Shown: in pieces, positions 11,305-23,700 of the stretch
Layout: every line of letters starts with the position of its first letter
How positions within the stretch are numbered: position 1 is the stretch's first letter
Source of the DNA: Welwitschia mirabilis
Taxonomy: Eukaryota; Gnetophyta; Gnetopsida; Welwitschiales
Reading direction: 5' to 3'
Assembly (NCBI GenBank): GCA_051453625.1
Contig: JBOZIK010000001.1
Span: 258,398,575-258,462,574 of the forward strand
DNA length: 64,000 bases
The notes under the pieces: generated by a model
Told to the model about the DNA's origin: nothing
What the model saw: the letters and a program-made list of their open reading frames with translations, nothing else
Database searches by the model: none
Position numbers and translations under genes: made by a program

Positions 11305-13419
11305 ATGTCTAACTTTGAGGATAAGAGATTGTTTTAATCTTTTAAGATTTGTTTTTTTAATTAATACTTTGAAAATCATGCTTTGTTTTCATAACTTTTT
11401 ATATTGTGCTTTGTCTTGGAGATTTCTACAACTTGAATTATTTTTGCATCCAAGCCTATACATACCTTTAAGTAAGCCTCAGAGTGATAATACTATATTA
11501 ACGAATCATTTTTCATTACTCATTTATAAGAAGAAATGTTTTTTTCTATTAGAAAAACCCTATGCAAATGGGAAATCGAGATGGAAAAGAAGAAAGAAAA
11601 ATCTACAAACCATTTGCCTTTCATATTGACTTTACCAAAAACATTCAAATCTAAAGGTGAAATTCCTCTTCATTCATCTCTAATTAACTCCCTATGTTAG
11701 CCAATATCCTCTCCTCAATGATAAACATTTGTGCTCACCAAAATATTCATTAATGAATGGATTATTATATATAGTTTTACATACTATTATTCAAAAAGAA
11801 TAGCTTGATAAATTCACTACTTATAAAAATACTAATTCATCATACTTTTATTTATAGAGAATAGTATTAATAACAAATCATTAAGTTCTTTATTCAATTT
11901 CATATAGTTTATACATAAATTAAAAAACATGAAATAATTAGAGAACATGTATTATCATCTTCATTCATTATTTCTTTTTCTAAATTCAATATCAAGATTT
12001 CCTCAAGTTTTTTTTTCTACCTATGAATATATAATGCTTAATCATTGATATTTTAATTAATCATATGAATTTAGTTAGGTGTTATTAAGTACATAATGAA
12101 ATTTTTAATTAAAGTGTATAGTACATGAAGTATTTGTTAAAAATTTTGTTATACCATATTGAAAACAAATGGGTAAGTGAAAAATAAAATCATAAGAAAT
12201 TTGTTTAAGGTTCTCTAAATTCTTAATAGAAATATAATCCTAACTAGTGGAAAAAGAATTTTCCTATCTTAACCTTGCATTTAAATTTTTAAATAAAGCA
12301 AATAATAGGTATTCATACAAGATAGCTAATGTAAAACATGGAGAAGAATCTGACTTAATAGGAAAATCAAATAATCTTCCTTATTTAGTTTTATGATTTT
12401 TCCAAAAGAAAAAAATTGATAGAGTTGCATTAACTTATGGTTTACAATAGAGGAAAAAAATAATAGATAGAATGATCTTCTAGATTTTAATAGGAGCTAT
12501 GTAAAATTTTTAAGGAGAAGATAAGTATTGGGGCATTTTGATAAACATAAAACATGAAACTAGTTAAATAAAAAAGATAAAATACAAGAATATGGAGCTC
12601 CTTAGAATTTAGGGAAAGATTAATATTAACATGCATGAGCTAGAGCTACCTAAACATGTGAACATTTATCATATTTTCAATGTTAAGAACTTAAACCCGT
12701 ATCACGAAGATCAAATGCTTACATTGAATGAAGTATTTTGCTAAATAAAATCATCTTGAAAACATTAACAAGAGGTAAAAGAAAAGTATAGAAATAATAA
12801 ATCATAAGAAATATTGTGTTTTTCAACCCTGATAAAACTATCAAGTCCAATCATTAAATTCTACAAGCATGTTATTTTCCTTAAATTTTACAAGCATGTT
12901 ATTATCCTTGTGTATGTTTCCTAGGTACTGTGAATTCACTTGTTTTCAAAAACACTATATTTTTAGAAATTCATAAAGAAACTATTTTATTATTTATGAT
13001 TGAGAAAATTATAAAAATTATACCTAGCAAATCATGATTTCTTTTAAGTTGTAAACCATAAAGAAGGGACAATCTAGAAATATTCTTTTTTTAAAAAATT
13101 ACCATTTTTTTAATTAAATATATTAATGAAAGTAAGGAAAGATATAAAGCACACTAGAATAACTAATTGAATATGAGATATTATGTTAAAAATTAAGATT
13201 ATAAAATAAAAGACTTTAGTATTTCACATTTAAACGTTTTCAATCACACAAGTAACAACAATGTTCCGACATTAGAAAATGAAGATTAAAGAAAATTAAG
13301 TTATCTTTTAAATTAAAATATGGACATGGTAATGTTCCTTCAAAAATAAAAAAGAAAATAAGTAATTTTAGATGACATGAAGCTTATACCAATTGATGTA
13401 AGAAGTTGATTCATTAAAT

Positions 13420-13455
<36 letters not shown>

Positions 13456-14529
13456 AGTGGGTGGTGTATTTGTGTGGNNNNNNNNNNNNNNNNNNNNNNN
13501 NNNNNNNNNNNNNNNNNNNNNNNNNNNNNNNNNNNNNNNNNNNNNNNNNNNNNNNNNNNNNNNNNNNNNNNNNNNNNTTGTGATGTAAGATAAACTCCAT
13601 TTACTTATTTGCATGATTTGCAAAATTATGAAGATTACTTGAAGGTTTATATTGTACTGAATGTTGAATGTTTTTTTCTTAAAATTTTTGCAATAAAATA
13701 TTTTACTATGAGATCATATTTTCTATTATTATTTGATGGAATTATATGAAAATCTTGAATCTTTAACCATGAATTTATTCTATTTTTTGAAATTCCAATT
13801 AAAAATTGTGAATTTTTGGAATCTTTTTGGTAATTATGATTTGGCATATCTATTTCATGTTATATTTGGAATACAAAAAATTATCTTAAAAATCCCTTGT
13901 CATATGGAGTTTTTAGAAGAATATTTCTTTGATGTTATGGTTATTTATTTCTAATAAAATTCTTTGAGTGGACATGTGATTTTCCCTCCTTTCCTAGATA
14001 TTTAAACTCGATGTAAATGGAGCTAATTCAATCATTTTTAAATTAATTTAATGTTGTAAACTTAGAAGTCCTCTTTAATTAATTTAGTATCAAAAAATTT
14101 GTTTAGAAAAGAAGACTTTTAAATTTAATTTACTGTGATGAAGTAGGTTTATGAGAGGAGGGGAAAATTTAATGAAACATGAATGGTTAGTGCTCATGTT
14201 GAGACTTAAGCTGTTAATCACTCCCTTCTCAATATCAGTAAATATGAAATAATTAAGGAATCATGGAGGAGAGGGCCACCTTAAAGAGAGCCATTATTAA
14301 AGGAAGTTACAAATTCTTGAGATGGACATTACATAGATTAAATTTTGTATCAATAATATAGGTAGTTTTTAATTAATGCTTTTGATAGAGGGAAATAATG
14401 AGGATATAAATCCTTACTAAATAGGTAATGTTTATAAATTTTTAAAAAATAAAAATGAGCATTACATTTTGTACCAGAGTTTTAGAGAAAATTTTGAAGT
14501 TTTCAACATTAGAAATTTGGGGTTTTACA
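11305..14529 (+). repeat. Element Y, 5' LTR (about 3.2 kb)
   Basis: Begins near ATGTCTAAC and ends GGGGTTTTACA just before the primer-binding site. It includes a (TG)n tract at 13422-13451 and a 100-N gap at 13478-13577. The part after the gap has no detectable partner in the truncated second copy. The true 5' end may be missing about ten bases relative to the second copy. Confidence 0.65.
13422..13451 (+). repeat. (TG)n microsatellite beside an assembly gap
   Basis: About 15 TG units followed by degenerate GGGTGAGTGG, then a 100-N gap at 13478-13577. The second copy (about 16662-16710) has only a degenerate version, so the run expanded after the LTRs separated or decayed in copy 2. Confidence 0.95.
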
Positions 14530-14547
14530 TTTTGGTATTAGAGCTAC
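14530..14547 (+). promoter_or_regulatory. Primer-binding site of element Y (tRNA-iMet type)
   Basis: TTTTGGTATTAGAGCT differs by one base from the usual plant initiator-tRNA-Met primer site TGGTATCAGAGC and follows an LTR-like ACA end. It is followed at about 14562-14575 by GTGAAAATGAGGA, a plausible polypurine tract, directly before TGTTACA at 14576. Confidence 0.6.
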
Positions 14548-14575
14548 ATGAGGTTTCTAAATGTGAAAATGAGGA

Positions 14576-16720
14576 TGTTACATATATCTAACTTTGAGGA
14601 CAAGAGATTATTTTTGTCTTCTTATATTTAATTTTTTAATTCAACAGTTTCAAACTCATGTTTTGCTTTCATAAATTTTTGATACTATGCTTTGTCTTCC
14701 AGATTTCTACAACTTAAATTATTTTTGCATTCAATCCTATAAATTCCTTTGAGTATGCTTGGAAGTGCTAATCTTATATTAACAAATCATTTTTTATTAC
14801 TTATTTATAAGAATAAATATCTTTTTTTCTATTGTAGAAACCCTTTTCAAATGGAAAATCAAGATGGAAAAGAAGTAATAAAAATCTACAAACCATTTGC
14901 CTTTTACATTAACTTTATCAAAAACATCCAAATTTAAAGGTGCAATTCCTTCCATTAATCTTTAGTTAACTCCCCATGTTAATCAATATCCCCTCCTCAA
15001 TGATAGAAATTTGTGCTTACTAGAATATTCATTAATAAAGGGGTTACTATGTGTAGTTTTACATACTATTATTCAAAAAGAATACCTTAATAAATTCACT
15101 ATTTATAAAAATACTAATTTATTAGAATAATATTTCTAAAAAATAGTATTTATAACAAAACATAAAGTTCTTTATTTAATGTCATATAATTTATACACAA
15201 ATAATAAAAACATGTAATAATTAAAGAACATGTATTATCATCTTCATTCATTATTTGTCTTTCTAAATTCAATATCAAAATCTCCTCAATTTATTTTTCT
15301 TACTTATGAATATATAATGATTAATGAATAACATTTTAGTTGATTGTATGAATTTAGTTATGATGTTATTAAGTACATAATGTATTTTTTAATTACATTT
15401 AAAGTGTATAGTACATGAAGTATTTGTTAAAAAAATTCTTACACCATCTTGAAACAAATGAATAAGTGAAAAATAAGATCGTAAGAAGTTTTTTCAAGGT
15501 TCTTTAAATTCTTATAGAGCATAATCATAACTAGTGTAAAAAGAAGTTTCTTATCTTAACTTTGAATTTAAATTTTGCAATAAAGAAACTAATAGGTATC
15601 CATATAAGATAACTAATGTAAAACATGTAAAAGAATTTAACTTAATTAGAGAATCAAATAATCCTTTTATTTGGTTTTATGATTTTTCCAAAAGAAAAAA
15701 TTAACAGAGTTGCAATAATTTATGAATTGCAAAAGATAAAAGATTAATAGATAGAATGATCTTATAGATTTTAATAGGAGGTAAGTCAAATCTAAAAGAG
15801 AAGATAACATAATGGGACATTCTGGTAAACATTAAACATGAAACTAATCAAGGAAAAAGGATAAAATACAAGAATAAGGAACTACTTAGAATTTAGAGGA
15901 AGATTAATAAGAACATGTGTAAGTTAGAGCTACCTAAAGATGTGAACATTTTTTTTATCTTCAGTGTCATGAACATGCATCCATATCATGGAGATCCAAA
16001 TGCTTACATTGAATGAAGTATTTTACTCAATAACATCATCTTGAAAACATTAAGAAGAGGTAAGAGAAAACTATAGAAATAATAAACCATAATAAATATT
16101 GTATTTTTTTAAATTTTGATAAAGTAAAGCCATTAAATTCTACAAGCTTGTTATTATTCTTATGTCTGTTTCCTAGATAATATAAATTCATTAGTTTTCA
16201 AAAACACTGTATTTTCACAAAATTTACAAATAAAGTTTTTTTTTATCCATGATTGAGACAATTATGAAAATATATCTAACGAAACCATGATTTATTTTTT
16301 GTAGATCATAAAGGAGGATAATTGCAAAACATCCCCTTTTTTAAAAAAATCATCATTTTTTAATTAAATATGCTAGTGAGAGTAAGGAAAGATATATAGC
16401 ACACTAGCATAAGTACTAATGGGATATGAAAGATTATGATAAAAATTATAAAATAAAAGACTTTAGTATTCCACATTTAAACTTTTCCTATCAAATAAGT
16501 AACAATAAGATTCCAATATTAGAAAATTAAGATCAAAGAAAATTAAGTTATCTTTTAAATTAAAAGATAGTCATGATAATGTTCCTTAAAAAAAGGGGAA
16601 GTAAGTAATTTTAGGTGATATTATGATTATACCAACTGATGTAAGAACTTGATGCAGTACATTATGTATATGTGTTTGCATTTGTGGATGGATGGGTGTA
16701 TGTGTATGGGATGTAAAAGT
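14576..16720 (+). repeat. Element Y, 3' LTR (truncated)
   Basis: Starts TGTTACATAT right after the purine tract and follows the 5' copy to about 16720, where similarity is lost close to the position of the microsatellite in copy 1. Confidence 0.65.
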
Positions 16721-17627
16721 ATGTAAAAAAATCAAATAGAGTTATTATTTTACTCAAAAAATCAAATAGAGTTATTATTTTACTCAAAGTCTTATATTCC
16801 TTGACACCCAAATTTCATTGTTATGAATGGGTCCTTTATAAGAAACTAATGGAAGGAATTACATATTAGATGAAAGAAGAAACTTTAAAAGGGATTATAG
16901 TACTTAATCAATTCTTTGTAGGTATCCTTTTTTGATCTATAATGGTGACAATCATTATTTGTTTTAATATGCTTATTTCTTACAAAACTAATAGTCTCAT
17001 TAGAAATGTGAAAACATGTCTTCAATTTTTGTTTCTTTACTCATGTAGATACTAAATGAAAAGAAAGTATGAGTACAAAATATTATGTCTTTAATGAAAT
17101 ATTGGAATAACAATAGGATTTTATCAAATATGTTGTCTACTAAAGTAAAAATCATCTAAACTCAATAAAGTATTAAAGGATTAATTCCATAAGTGTAAAA
17201 GAACGTTTAAAAGATATTACTACATAACCATCAATCTTAATTGAATTAGAGATGAAAAGTAGAAAAAATATAATCATAGATTAAAGTGTATTTATTAAAA
17301 ATGAAACCATTATGAAGGATACCAAATTAAAGTATAAATCCAAGGTGTAGTATGATAGCTTTCAAATGGAAAAATAATTTTCTCATAGTGAGGAAGAAAA
17401 GAGGCTTAGAACCTTAAAATAAGATTTACACTCCTCATGGTTATTATAATTCTAAAAATAGTAGAGCTCTAATGGATGATGGCAAATAAAAATTTAATAA
17501 AAGTGAATTTTAAGACCTAGTATCAATAAAAAATGAAAGATAAATAAAGAATGAATGATGCTTAACCCTTTAAATTGGATGCTCTTTTAGAGCTCTTCTT
17601 AAAGTTGAAGCTATCTATTAGCATGTT
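16721..17627. other. Unassigned A+T-rich spacer with a 30-bp tandem duplication
   Basis: A 30-base unit containing ATCAAATAGAGTTATTATTT is present twice, its ATCAAATAGA words starting at 16731 and 16761. The remainder, up to the target site of element E1, shows no gene or recognisable element. Confidence 0.55.
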
Positions 17628-17632
17628 CTTAT

Positions 17633-17993
17633 TGATAAGTTATATTTTCGTAATGTTGATGTCAAACTAATATTTTTTGATACAATAAAATATGTTGCAT
17701 TTCTAACAGAAAATGATAAATCTTATAGATCAGAAGCAACCTAACATTTCTTACTAGTACATTTGAATTTAATAAGTAACAAATCAATTAAGAAGTTAAC
17801 CGGATTCCATATGAGTTGATTGGCTATACCAAAAATTACCATATCCAATTTATTAAGAAATTGACTAGATTTCTAAGGAGTTGACCAGACTTGTACAAAA
17901 AACTATCAACTTTGACTGAATCATGGATGGGGCTGACTACACTAGGTCATGTAAAAACCTCAAATCAATTAGAAAATGATGGGGTCAACTAAC
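17633..17993 (+). repeat. E1 5' LTR, left part
   Basis: Aligns to 41091 onward in the 3' LTR (for example GTTGCATTTCT and AAATCAATTAA). It ends at CTAAC, where E2 was inserted. The unoccupied 3' LTR copy reads straight through this point near 41570. Confidence 0.85.
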
Positions 17994-18822
17994 TATTAGA
18001 ATATGTTTTACCAATTGATGTTAAACTAATGTTTTTGATATAGCAAATTTTGTGTATTTTATGTAGAAGACATTAAATTACTTGTAGGTTAAAAGATGGA
18101 ACTAAATTAATTAACTTCTGAGCACTAAAAACCTATTGATTTACTAATCCTCAATATGGGATTGACTAGATTTTCAAAGGGTCGACCACATCTGAAAGAG
18201 ATAGAAAATGGATTGCATCCAGAGGGGTCAATTAGATTTTGATGAGGCAATCAGACCTGTAACCTTTAGAACCAGTGTCCTCCAACCGAATGGAAATGGC
18301 TCACCTGGATCTTTATGATGTATGGTGTCGACTAGATTTGAGGACCTAAGAAATAATACTCCTAAACTAAATGATAAGGGGTCAATCAGATCTATGACGG
18401 AGTCCACCAGACCTGAGCACTCTGTAGCTAGTATGCTTGAACTGACTATTATGGAGTTAACTAAATACTTAAAAGAGGTCAATTAAATTAAATGCAAGAA
18501 ACTGAAAAGAAGTCTTATTAGAAGAGCAAGCGATGGAATGAAGAGCGAGCAATTGGACTAGGGTTGATTAGACTGAGATGAGGTTGACTGGATAAGAAGC
18601 TGTAATAAATTAGAATGACCTAAATTCTTACTTAAGCAACTTCTATAACCTTTGACACCACATGAAGTCGATCAGATTTTTATGGGATCAACTAGATGGA
18701 ATGGAAATGAAATTATTCTAAACATTATGTATCCATTTTTTAGACATTAAGTAGCCATTTTCTAGCCATCTATAGCCATTGGAAGTACATTTCAAATGTA
18801 GTAAACACTAAAAGCCTTCCCT

Positions 18823-18830
18823 TATAAATA
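18823..18830 (+). promoter_or_regulatory. TATA box of the E2 LTR promoter
   Basis: TATAAATA follows AAAGCCTTCCCT. The equivalent sites in the E3 LTRs read TATAGATA (about 48350) and TATAAATG (about 61538), so the promoter is best preserved in E2. Transcription would start about 30 bases downstream, defining the R region. Confidence 0.55.
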
Positions 18831-19124
18831 GTCAAGTCATAAATGACCAAGGAATCTTTTGGAACTATTTTCATTTCAAAAAGTCTATTAGATCTGAAAG
18901 ATCAAGCATGTATTTGGATGGCTTTTACTTGTGTATCTTGGCATCCATATTTCTAATCAAAGGATATCTAATATTAGCATACTCTCTACATTTAATATTA
19001 GATCAAGAGCTTTAATTATTTTTACTTCTATAAAAGGAGAGCTCCATCAAATGTACTGATTTAAGAATGAGTAATATCCATGCTCTAAAGGCATCATTTC
19101 ATCACTACTATTGTTTTGTGAAAG

Positions 19125-19265
19125 GTTGAGATTAATCTTTGAAAAGTTCATTCTAAAGATTGAGACTAATCCTTGAAAAGTTCATTCTAAAGGTTGAGAC
19201 TAAGTCTTAAAAAATATATTCTAAAGATTGAGACTAAGCCTTGAAAATTCCATTATAAAGGTTAA
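19125..19265 (+). repeat. 34-bp tandem repeats in the E2 LTR (four units)
   Basis: Units contain TTGAGACTAA, a CCTTGAAAA-like word and TTCATTCTAAAG. Related arrays lie in the E3 LTRs (about 48645-48755 and 61835-61945, three units each), and a single unit is present in the E1 3' LTR near 41945. The array lies downstream of the LTR TATA box. Confidence 0.75.
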
Positions 19266-19605
19266 TACTTAGCCTAAAAGAGTTTTTTTGTAAAGATTAT
19301 AGGTGAATCTGAAATACTTGATTGAATAACGGAGATTCGAGATCTAGCTTGAGGATAAGATAATTATTAAGAGTGAAGTAGAGGGTTTCCTGAACCACTA
19401 TAAAGCTGGCTTGTATCATACTGGTATTTTTATGCTTTTAGTTTTATTTCTGTACTTTTATTATTTTCTCTTATTGTGCACACTCTATATTATTTCATTT
19501 TTATATGCAAGATTTTATTTAAGATTAAATTCATTTAGAATATTGTATTGGAATTTTTAAAGAATCTATTCAATCCTCCCCCCTCTAGGATACTCGATCC
19601 TATTA

Positions 19606-19620
19606 TTTGATATCAGAGCT
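19606..19620 (+). promoter_or_regulatory. E2 primer-binding site (tRNA-iMet type)
   Basis: TTTGATATCAGAGCT directly after the LTR end. It is a one-base variant of the plant initiator-tRNA-Met site. Confidence 0.8.
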
Positions 19621-19669
19621 AAGTTTAATTATTTTAGATTTTAATCAATCTTAATCTTAGAACTCTAAA

Positions 19670-20450
19670 ATGAGTAATCCTTTGAATAGTTTTTCCATTA
19701 GTCATACACTTAGGTCTGATGGATCAAACTATGCTCACTAAAAAGCTAGGATGAGAATATTTCTTAGATCCTTAGATGCTGACATAGAAGAACTCATCTA
19801 TAAAGATTACACTGTGCCTACATTAACCCAAAATGATTAAATAGCAGTACTATCTTAGTTCCCAAAGCTCGAGACCAATCGATCACTACTGACAAGTCAA
19901 AAACCACCATAGATGCTTGTGCTTTTAATGCCATATTTTGTGCTGTGTGTGCAGATGAATTCAAATACATAGTAAACTGTAATCATGCTAAGGAAGCTTG
20001 GGATATTCTTAAAGTAGCATATGAAGAAACCTCAACTATAAAATAATCTAAACTCCAAATGCTCATCTCTAAATTTGAATATATCCATATGGATTAAGAA
20101 CAAACATTGCAAGAATTTTTTGCTAGACTTACTAATATTGTGAACTTAATGGTAAGCCTTGGAGAACTCATAAAGAAAATAAAAGTAATAAGAAAATTCT
20201 TGAGATCCCTATCTAAGAGATTTGAACAGAAGATCAGAGCCATTGAAGAGAGCAAGAACATTAATGTAATGGAACTAGAAAAACTTCAAGGTAATTTGCA
20301 AATCTATGAGCTTAAATTTGTTTAGGATAAGAAGAAAGGTATTACTTTAAAATGTGTAGGAAGATTATAGATCTGATAGATCAAATAAGCATTTGATAAT
20401 AATTAAGTAGCTCTTCTAGCCAAAATGTTTAGAAAATTTCTTTATAGGAA
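19670..20450 (+). pseudogene. E2 copia gag pseudogene (UBN2-type)
   Basis: Starts with ATG at 19670. Motifs include FNAIFCAVCADEF and HAKEAWDILKVAYEETST, then a 72-residue open piece (20107-20325) with LQEFFARLTNIVNLM, VIRKFLRSLSKRFEQKIRAI and MELEKLQGNLQIYE. These are characteristic of SIRE-like copia Gag proteins, which form the virus-like particle. Several codons are stops, probably from CAA/CAG to TAA/TAG or TGG changes. It runs into a 100-N gap. Confidence 0.85.
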
Positions 20451-20588
20451 GAAAAAGGAAGGAGAATCAAGTAGGAATGCAAAGAGGANNNNNNNNNNNN
20501 NNNNNNNNNNNNNNNNNNNNNNNNNNNNNNNNNNNNNNNNNNNNNNNNNNNNNNNNNNNNNNNNNNNNNNNNNNNNNNNNNNNNNNNN

Positions 20589-20705
20589 TGGTTATTTTAA
20601 ATGAAAAAATATTTCCTGATGTTCAATATTTTTTGAGAATAGTATTTTAATTTTTTTCAAATACTACTCAGCCCCCGAACCCCCTCTAGTGTTCTAGATC
20701 TAACA
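20589..20705 (+). repeat. E1 5' LTR, right-hand tail
   Basis: Matches the end of the E1 3' LTR (42178-42289): GGTTATTTTA, GATAGTATTTTAATTTTTTT-like and a C-rich stretch, ending TAACA versus CCAACA. Confidence 0.85.
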
Positions 20706-20720
20706 TTTGGTATCAGAGTA
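20706..20720 (+). promoter_or_regulatory. E1 primer-binding site (tRNA-iMet type)
   Basis: TTTGGTATCAGAGTAA follows the LTR end directly. The core TGGTATCAGAG is unchanged. Confidence 0.85.
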
Positions 20721-20786
20721 AGATTGAGTTAGTTGTAGATCCTAATAGATATTGACTCTTAAACCCCAACTTTAAGAAATTGTATT

Positions 20787-23700
20787 AATGGCCTATCTAC
20801 TACAAGACCAATCATATTTAATGGAATCACTTATGCTTACTGGAAGGCTCAAATGATAATCTCCCTTAGATACTTAGATGAAGATATAAATGACGTTATC
20901 TACAATGGAATCATAGTCGTTAAAAATATCAAGGCCAATGTATCTTAACTGACAAAGTCAAGGCATTCATAGATGCCCATGCTATTAATGCTATTTTTTA
21001 TGCAGTTTGTACAAGTGAATTCAAAAGGATTGTAAACTGCAAACATGCCAAGGAAGCTTGGGATATACTTGAAATTACAAACAAAGGAACATCCATTATA
21101 AAATAGACAAAGATACATACGTTTATCTCTAAGTTTGAAGATATTTACATGAAATAAGAAGAGAATTTGCAAGAATTATTTACCAAGTTAATAGATATAG
21201 TAAACCCTATAGCAAGTCTAGGTGAGAAAATGGATGAAGGAAGAGTAGTACAAAGGGTACTAAGATCTCTTCTAGAATACTTTAAGCCAAAGTTCATAGC
21301 TATCAAGGAAAGTAAAAACATTAATGAAATGTCACTGAAAGAAATACAAGGTAATATTTAAACTTATGAGTTAAAGTTTTCTAAAGATTAAAAAAACATC
21401 TTGCATTGAAGAGTGCACAGGAAGAGTCTAGATTTGAAAAGTCAGATGAAGATCTTAGTGAAGATGAAGTTGCTCTATTAGAAATAATATTACAAAAAAA
21501 ATCTTGCATAAAAGAAAAAGATATGATAAGCCAAGCAAGATAGCAAGGAGGGATCAGTCCAAAATAGAAAGAGATTTAGAAAAATGAAATGAGATCTAGT
21601 GTTATGCATGTAAAAAATATGGACATGTTGTAAATGAATGTTTAAATAACAAAAGAGATTAGAGGAATCTAAGACATTATCCTTTATCACTACCTAGGAT
21701 ATGTAGATGAAGAAGAAGATAGTAGCTTAATTTAATAATCAGATAGAGACAGAACACTTTCTTTCATGAAATAATCCCTCCCATAAAAAACATCCCATGC
21801 TTAACTAAACCAAAATGCCTAGACATTATTGGAGAGGGTTATAAAGAGCTAGAAGATAGTTGTCAAGATTTTTATACTAAATGTGAAAAGATGATAAAAT
21901 GAATTAATGAGTTAAACAAGATAGTAAAGGCCCTAAACAAGGAAAAGGGAGAATTGAAGGCAAAGTACAAGATGATTCAAATAGAAAATACCAAACTAAC
22001 TCAAGAAGTAAAAATCTTATCTCATTTTGTAAATAAGTTTTCTAATAATTTAGGCAAATTAAAATACATGTTTAGGATATAAAAACTAGTCCATGATAAG
22101 AAAGGTATTGACTTCATCTCTCAAAAGCCATGAAATCAATTGGATAAGATAACATGACAAAATAACTCTAGTCAAAGATTACTTATTATTTTTATGGAAA
22201 GATAGGCCATTAAAAATTATCTTGTAATTTTAGAAAGATAATGCTTCTTTGAAACTTTATCATTTCTTTTCCATTTGAATTTGTCCCAATGAAATGTGTA
22301 CCATAATATTCCAAATGGATTAAGTGGATAAGAGCTAATAATTTAAAAAGTTTACTAATCTAAATAGACTTTAAAGTATTAAATGGAACTTGCTAGTACA
22401 TGGATAGTGAATGTTCTCAGCATATGATAGGTGAAAAATCAAGATTCTAACATTTGAAAAATTTTGATTGAGGATAAGTAACTTTCAGAGACAATGAATA
22501 AGTAAAAATTTAAGGCATTAAAAACATTAGTGGAACATGCCTAAAATTAATGAAGTTTTATATGCAAATAGTCCTAAACATAATTTACTGAGTATTAGTC
22601 AGATGTTTGATAAAGGCCATAAAGTTATTTTTTATAATTAAAAATGTAAAGTTAGACACGGTAAAACAAATGACTTTCTTCCTTAAAAAAAAGGACAGAT
22701 AACATTTATAACATTAATCAATCTTTGTTTACTTATTAGTTTTGTCATATAAATTAAGAAGAATTATGGTACCAATGATTAGGGCATGTAAACTATAACT
22801 ATCTCTAAATCAACATTAAAAAGGAGATAATAAAAGGAATTTTTAAGATTAATATTAATAAGCATGGGTTGTACAATGTTTGTCAAAATGGAAAATGAGT
22901 CAGTACCTCTCATAAAAGTAAAAACTTAGTTTCCTCAACAATGCCACTTAAATCATTTACATTGTCTTAGTAGATCCTATCCAAACTAAAAGTCTAAAAG
23001 GAAAACAATACTTTTTGACTATGGTGGATGACTTCTCTAGATTTACTTAGATTTCTTTCTTAGAAAATAAAGCCAAAACCTTCAAAAGTTATGTTGAAAT
23101 CTATAAAAAAATCCCAAATAAGAAGGAATACGCTATTAACAAATTATAGGCAATCATGGAGGAGAATTTGAAAATCATATTTTTGAGAAATATTATCTAG
23201 ATAATGGTATAAAAATTTAGTCTTTAACCCCAAAGACTTAGGGAAAAAAACCAGATCCTTCAAGAGACGACAAGAGTGATGCTAAATAATAAGGAAGTAT
23301 ATAAAACATTTTAGGCTAAAGAAGTAAGTACTACATGCTACATTATCAATAGAGTGTATCTAAGACCAGATATTNNNNNNNNNNATCCCTTATGAACTTT
23401 AGAAAGGAAGAAATTTAAATGTATCATATTTTAAGGTCTCTAAAAGTAAATGTTTTATCTTAAAAGATAGAGAACATCTGAGCAAATTTGAGTCCAATGC
23501 TAAGGAAACAATTTTTCTAGGATATTCAACTAGAAGTAAAGCACACCAAGTATTTAATAAATGAAATGTATTAATGGAAAATTCCATAAACATTTAAATA
23601 GATAAATTTAGTACTAGACTTATTTCCTCAAGTGGTGAAGAAAATCTTACTCTAAGTATCTCTACTATAAAAGAAATAACAACTAAAAAAGGATAATCTC

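Larger units (their letters stand above)
11305..16720 (+). mobile_element. Element Y: two long LTR-like direct repeats around a minimal internal region
   Basis: Sequence from 11305 to about 13477 recurs in order at 14584-16720. Paired landmarks include ATCTAACTTTGAGG/ATGTCTAACTTTGAGG, the AAATTATTTTTGCAT region, TACATACTATTATTCAAAAA, GTGTATAGTACATGAAG and TCACATTTAAAC-like words. Between the copies lie an LTR-like end (TTTTACA at 14529), a primer-binding site and a purine-rich tract, in the order expected of LTR-internal-LTR. The first copy cuts the Tigger pseudogene on its left. The second is truncated near 16720. No coding sequence is present. Orientation follows from the primer site. Confidence 0.7.
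17994..19605 (+). repeat. E2 5' LTR (1612 bp)
   Basis: Starts TATTAGAATATG (an original TG changed to TA) and ends GATCCTATTA. It holds many copies of a GTCGAC-like motif (see the motif entry), a TATA box at 18823-18830 and four 34-base tandem repeats near 19125-19265. Confidence 0.85.
17994..20488 (+). mobile_element. Element E2: copia retrotransposon, 5' portion only
   Basis: Its 5' LTR (17994-19605) is inserted in the E1 5' LTR after CTAAC and is closely related to the LTRs of E3. The LTR is followed by a primer site and a gag region, then a 100-N gap at 20489-20588. After the gap the E1 LTR tail appears. About 600 bases of E1 LTR and the rest of E2 (integrase to 3' LTR) are therefore missing, probably lost in a collapsed assembly gap. 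Confidence 0.82.
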
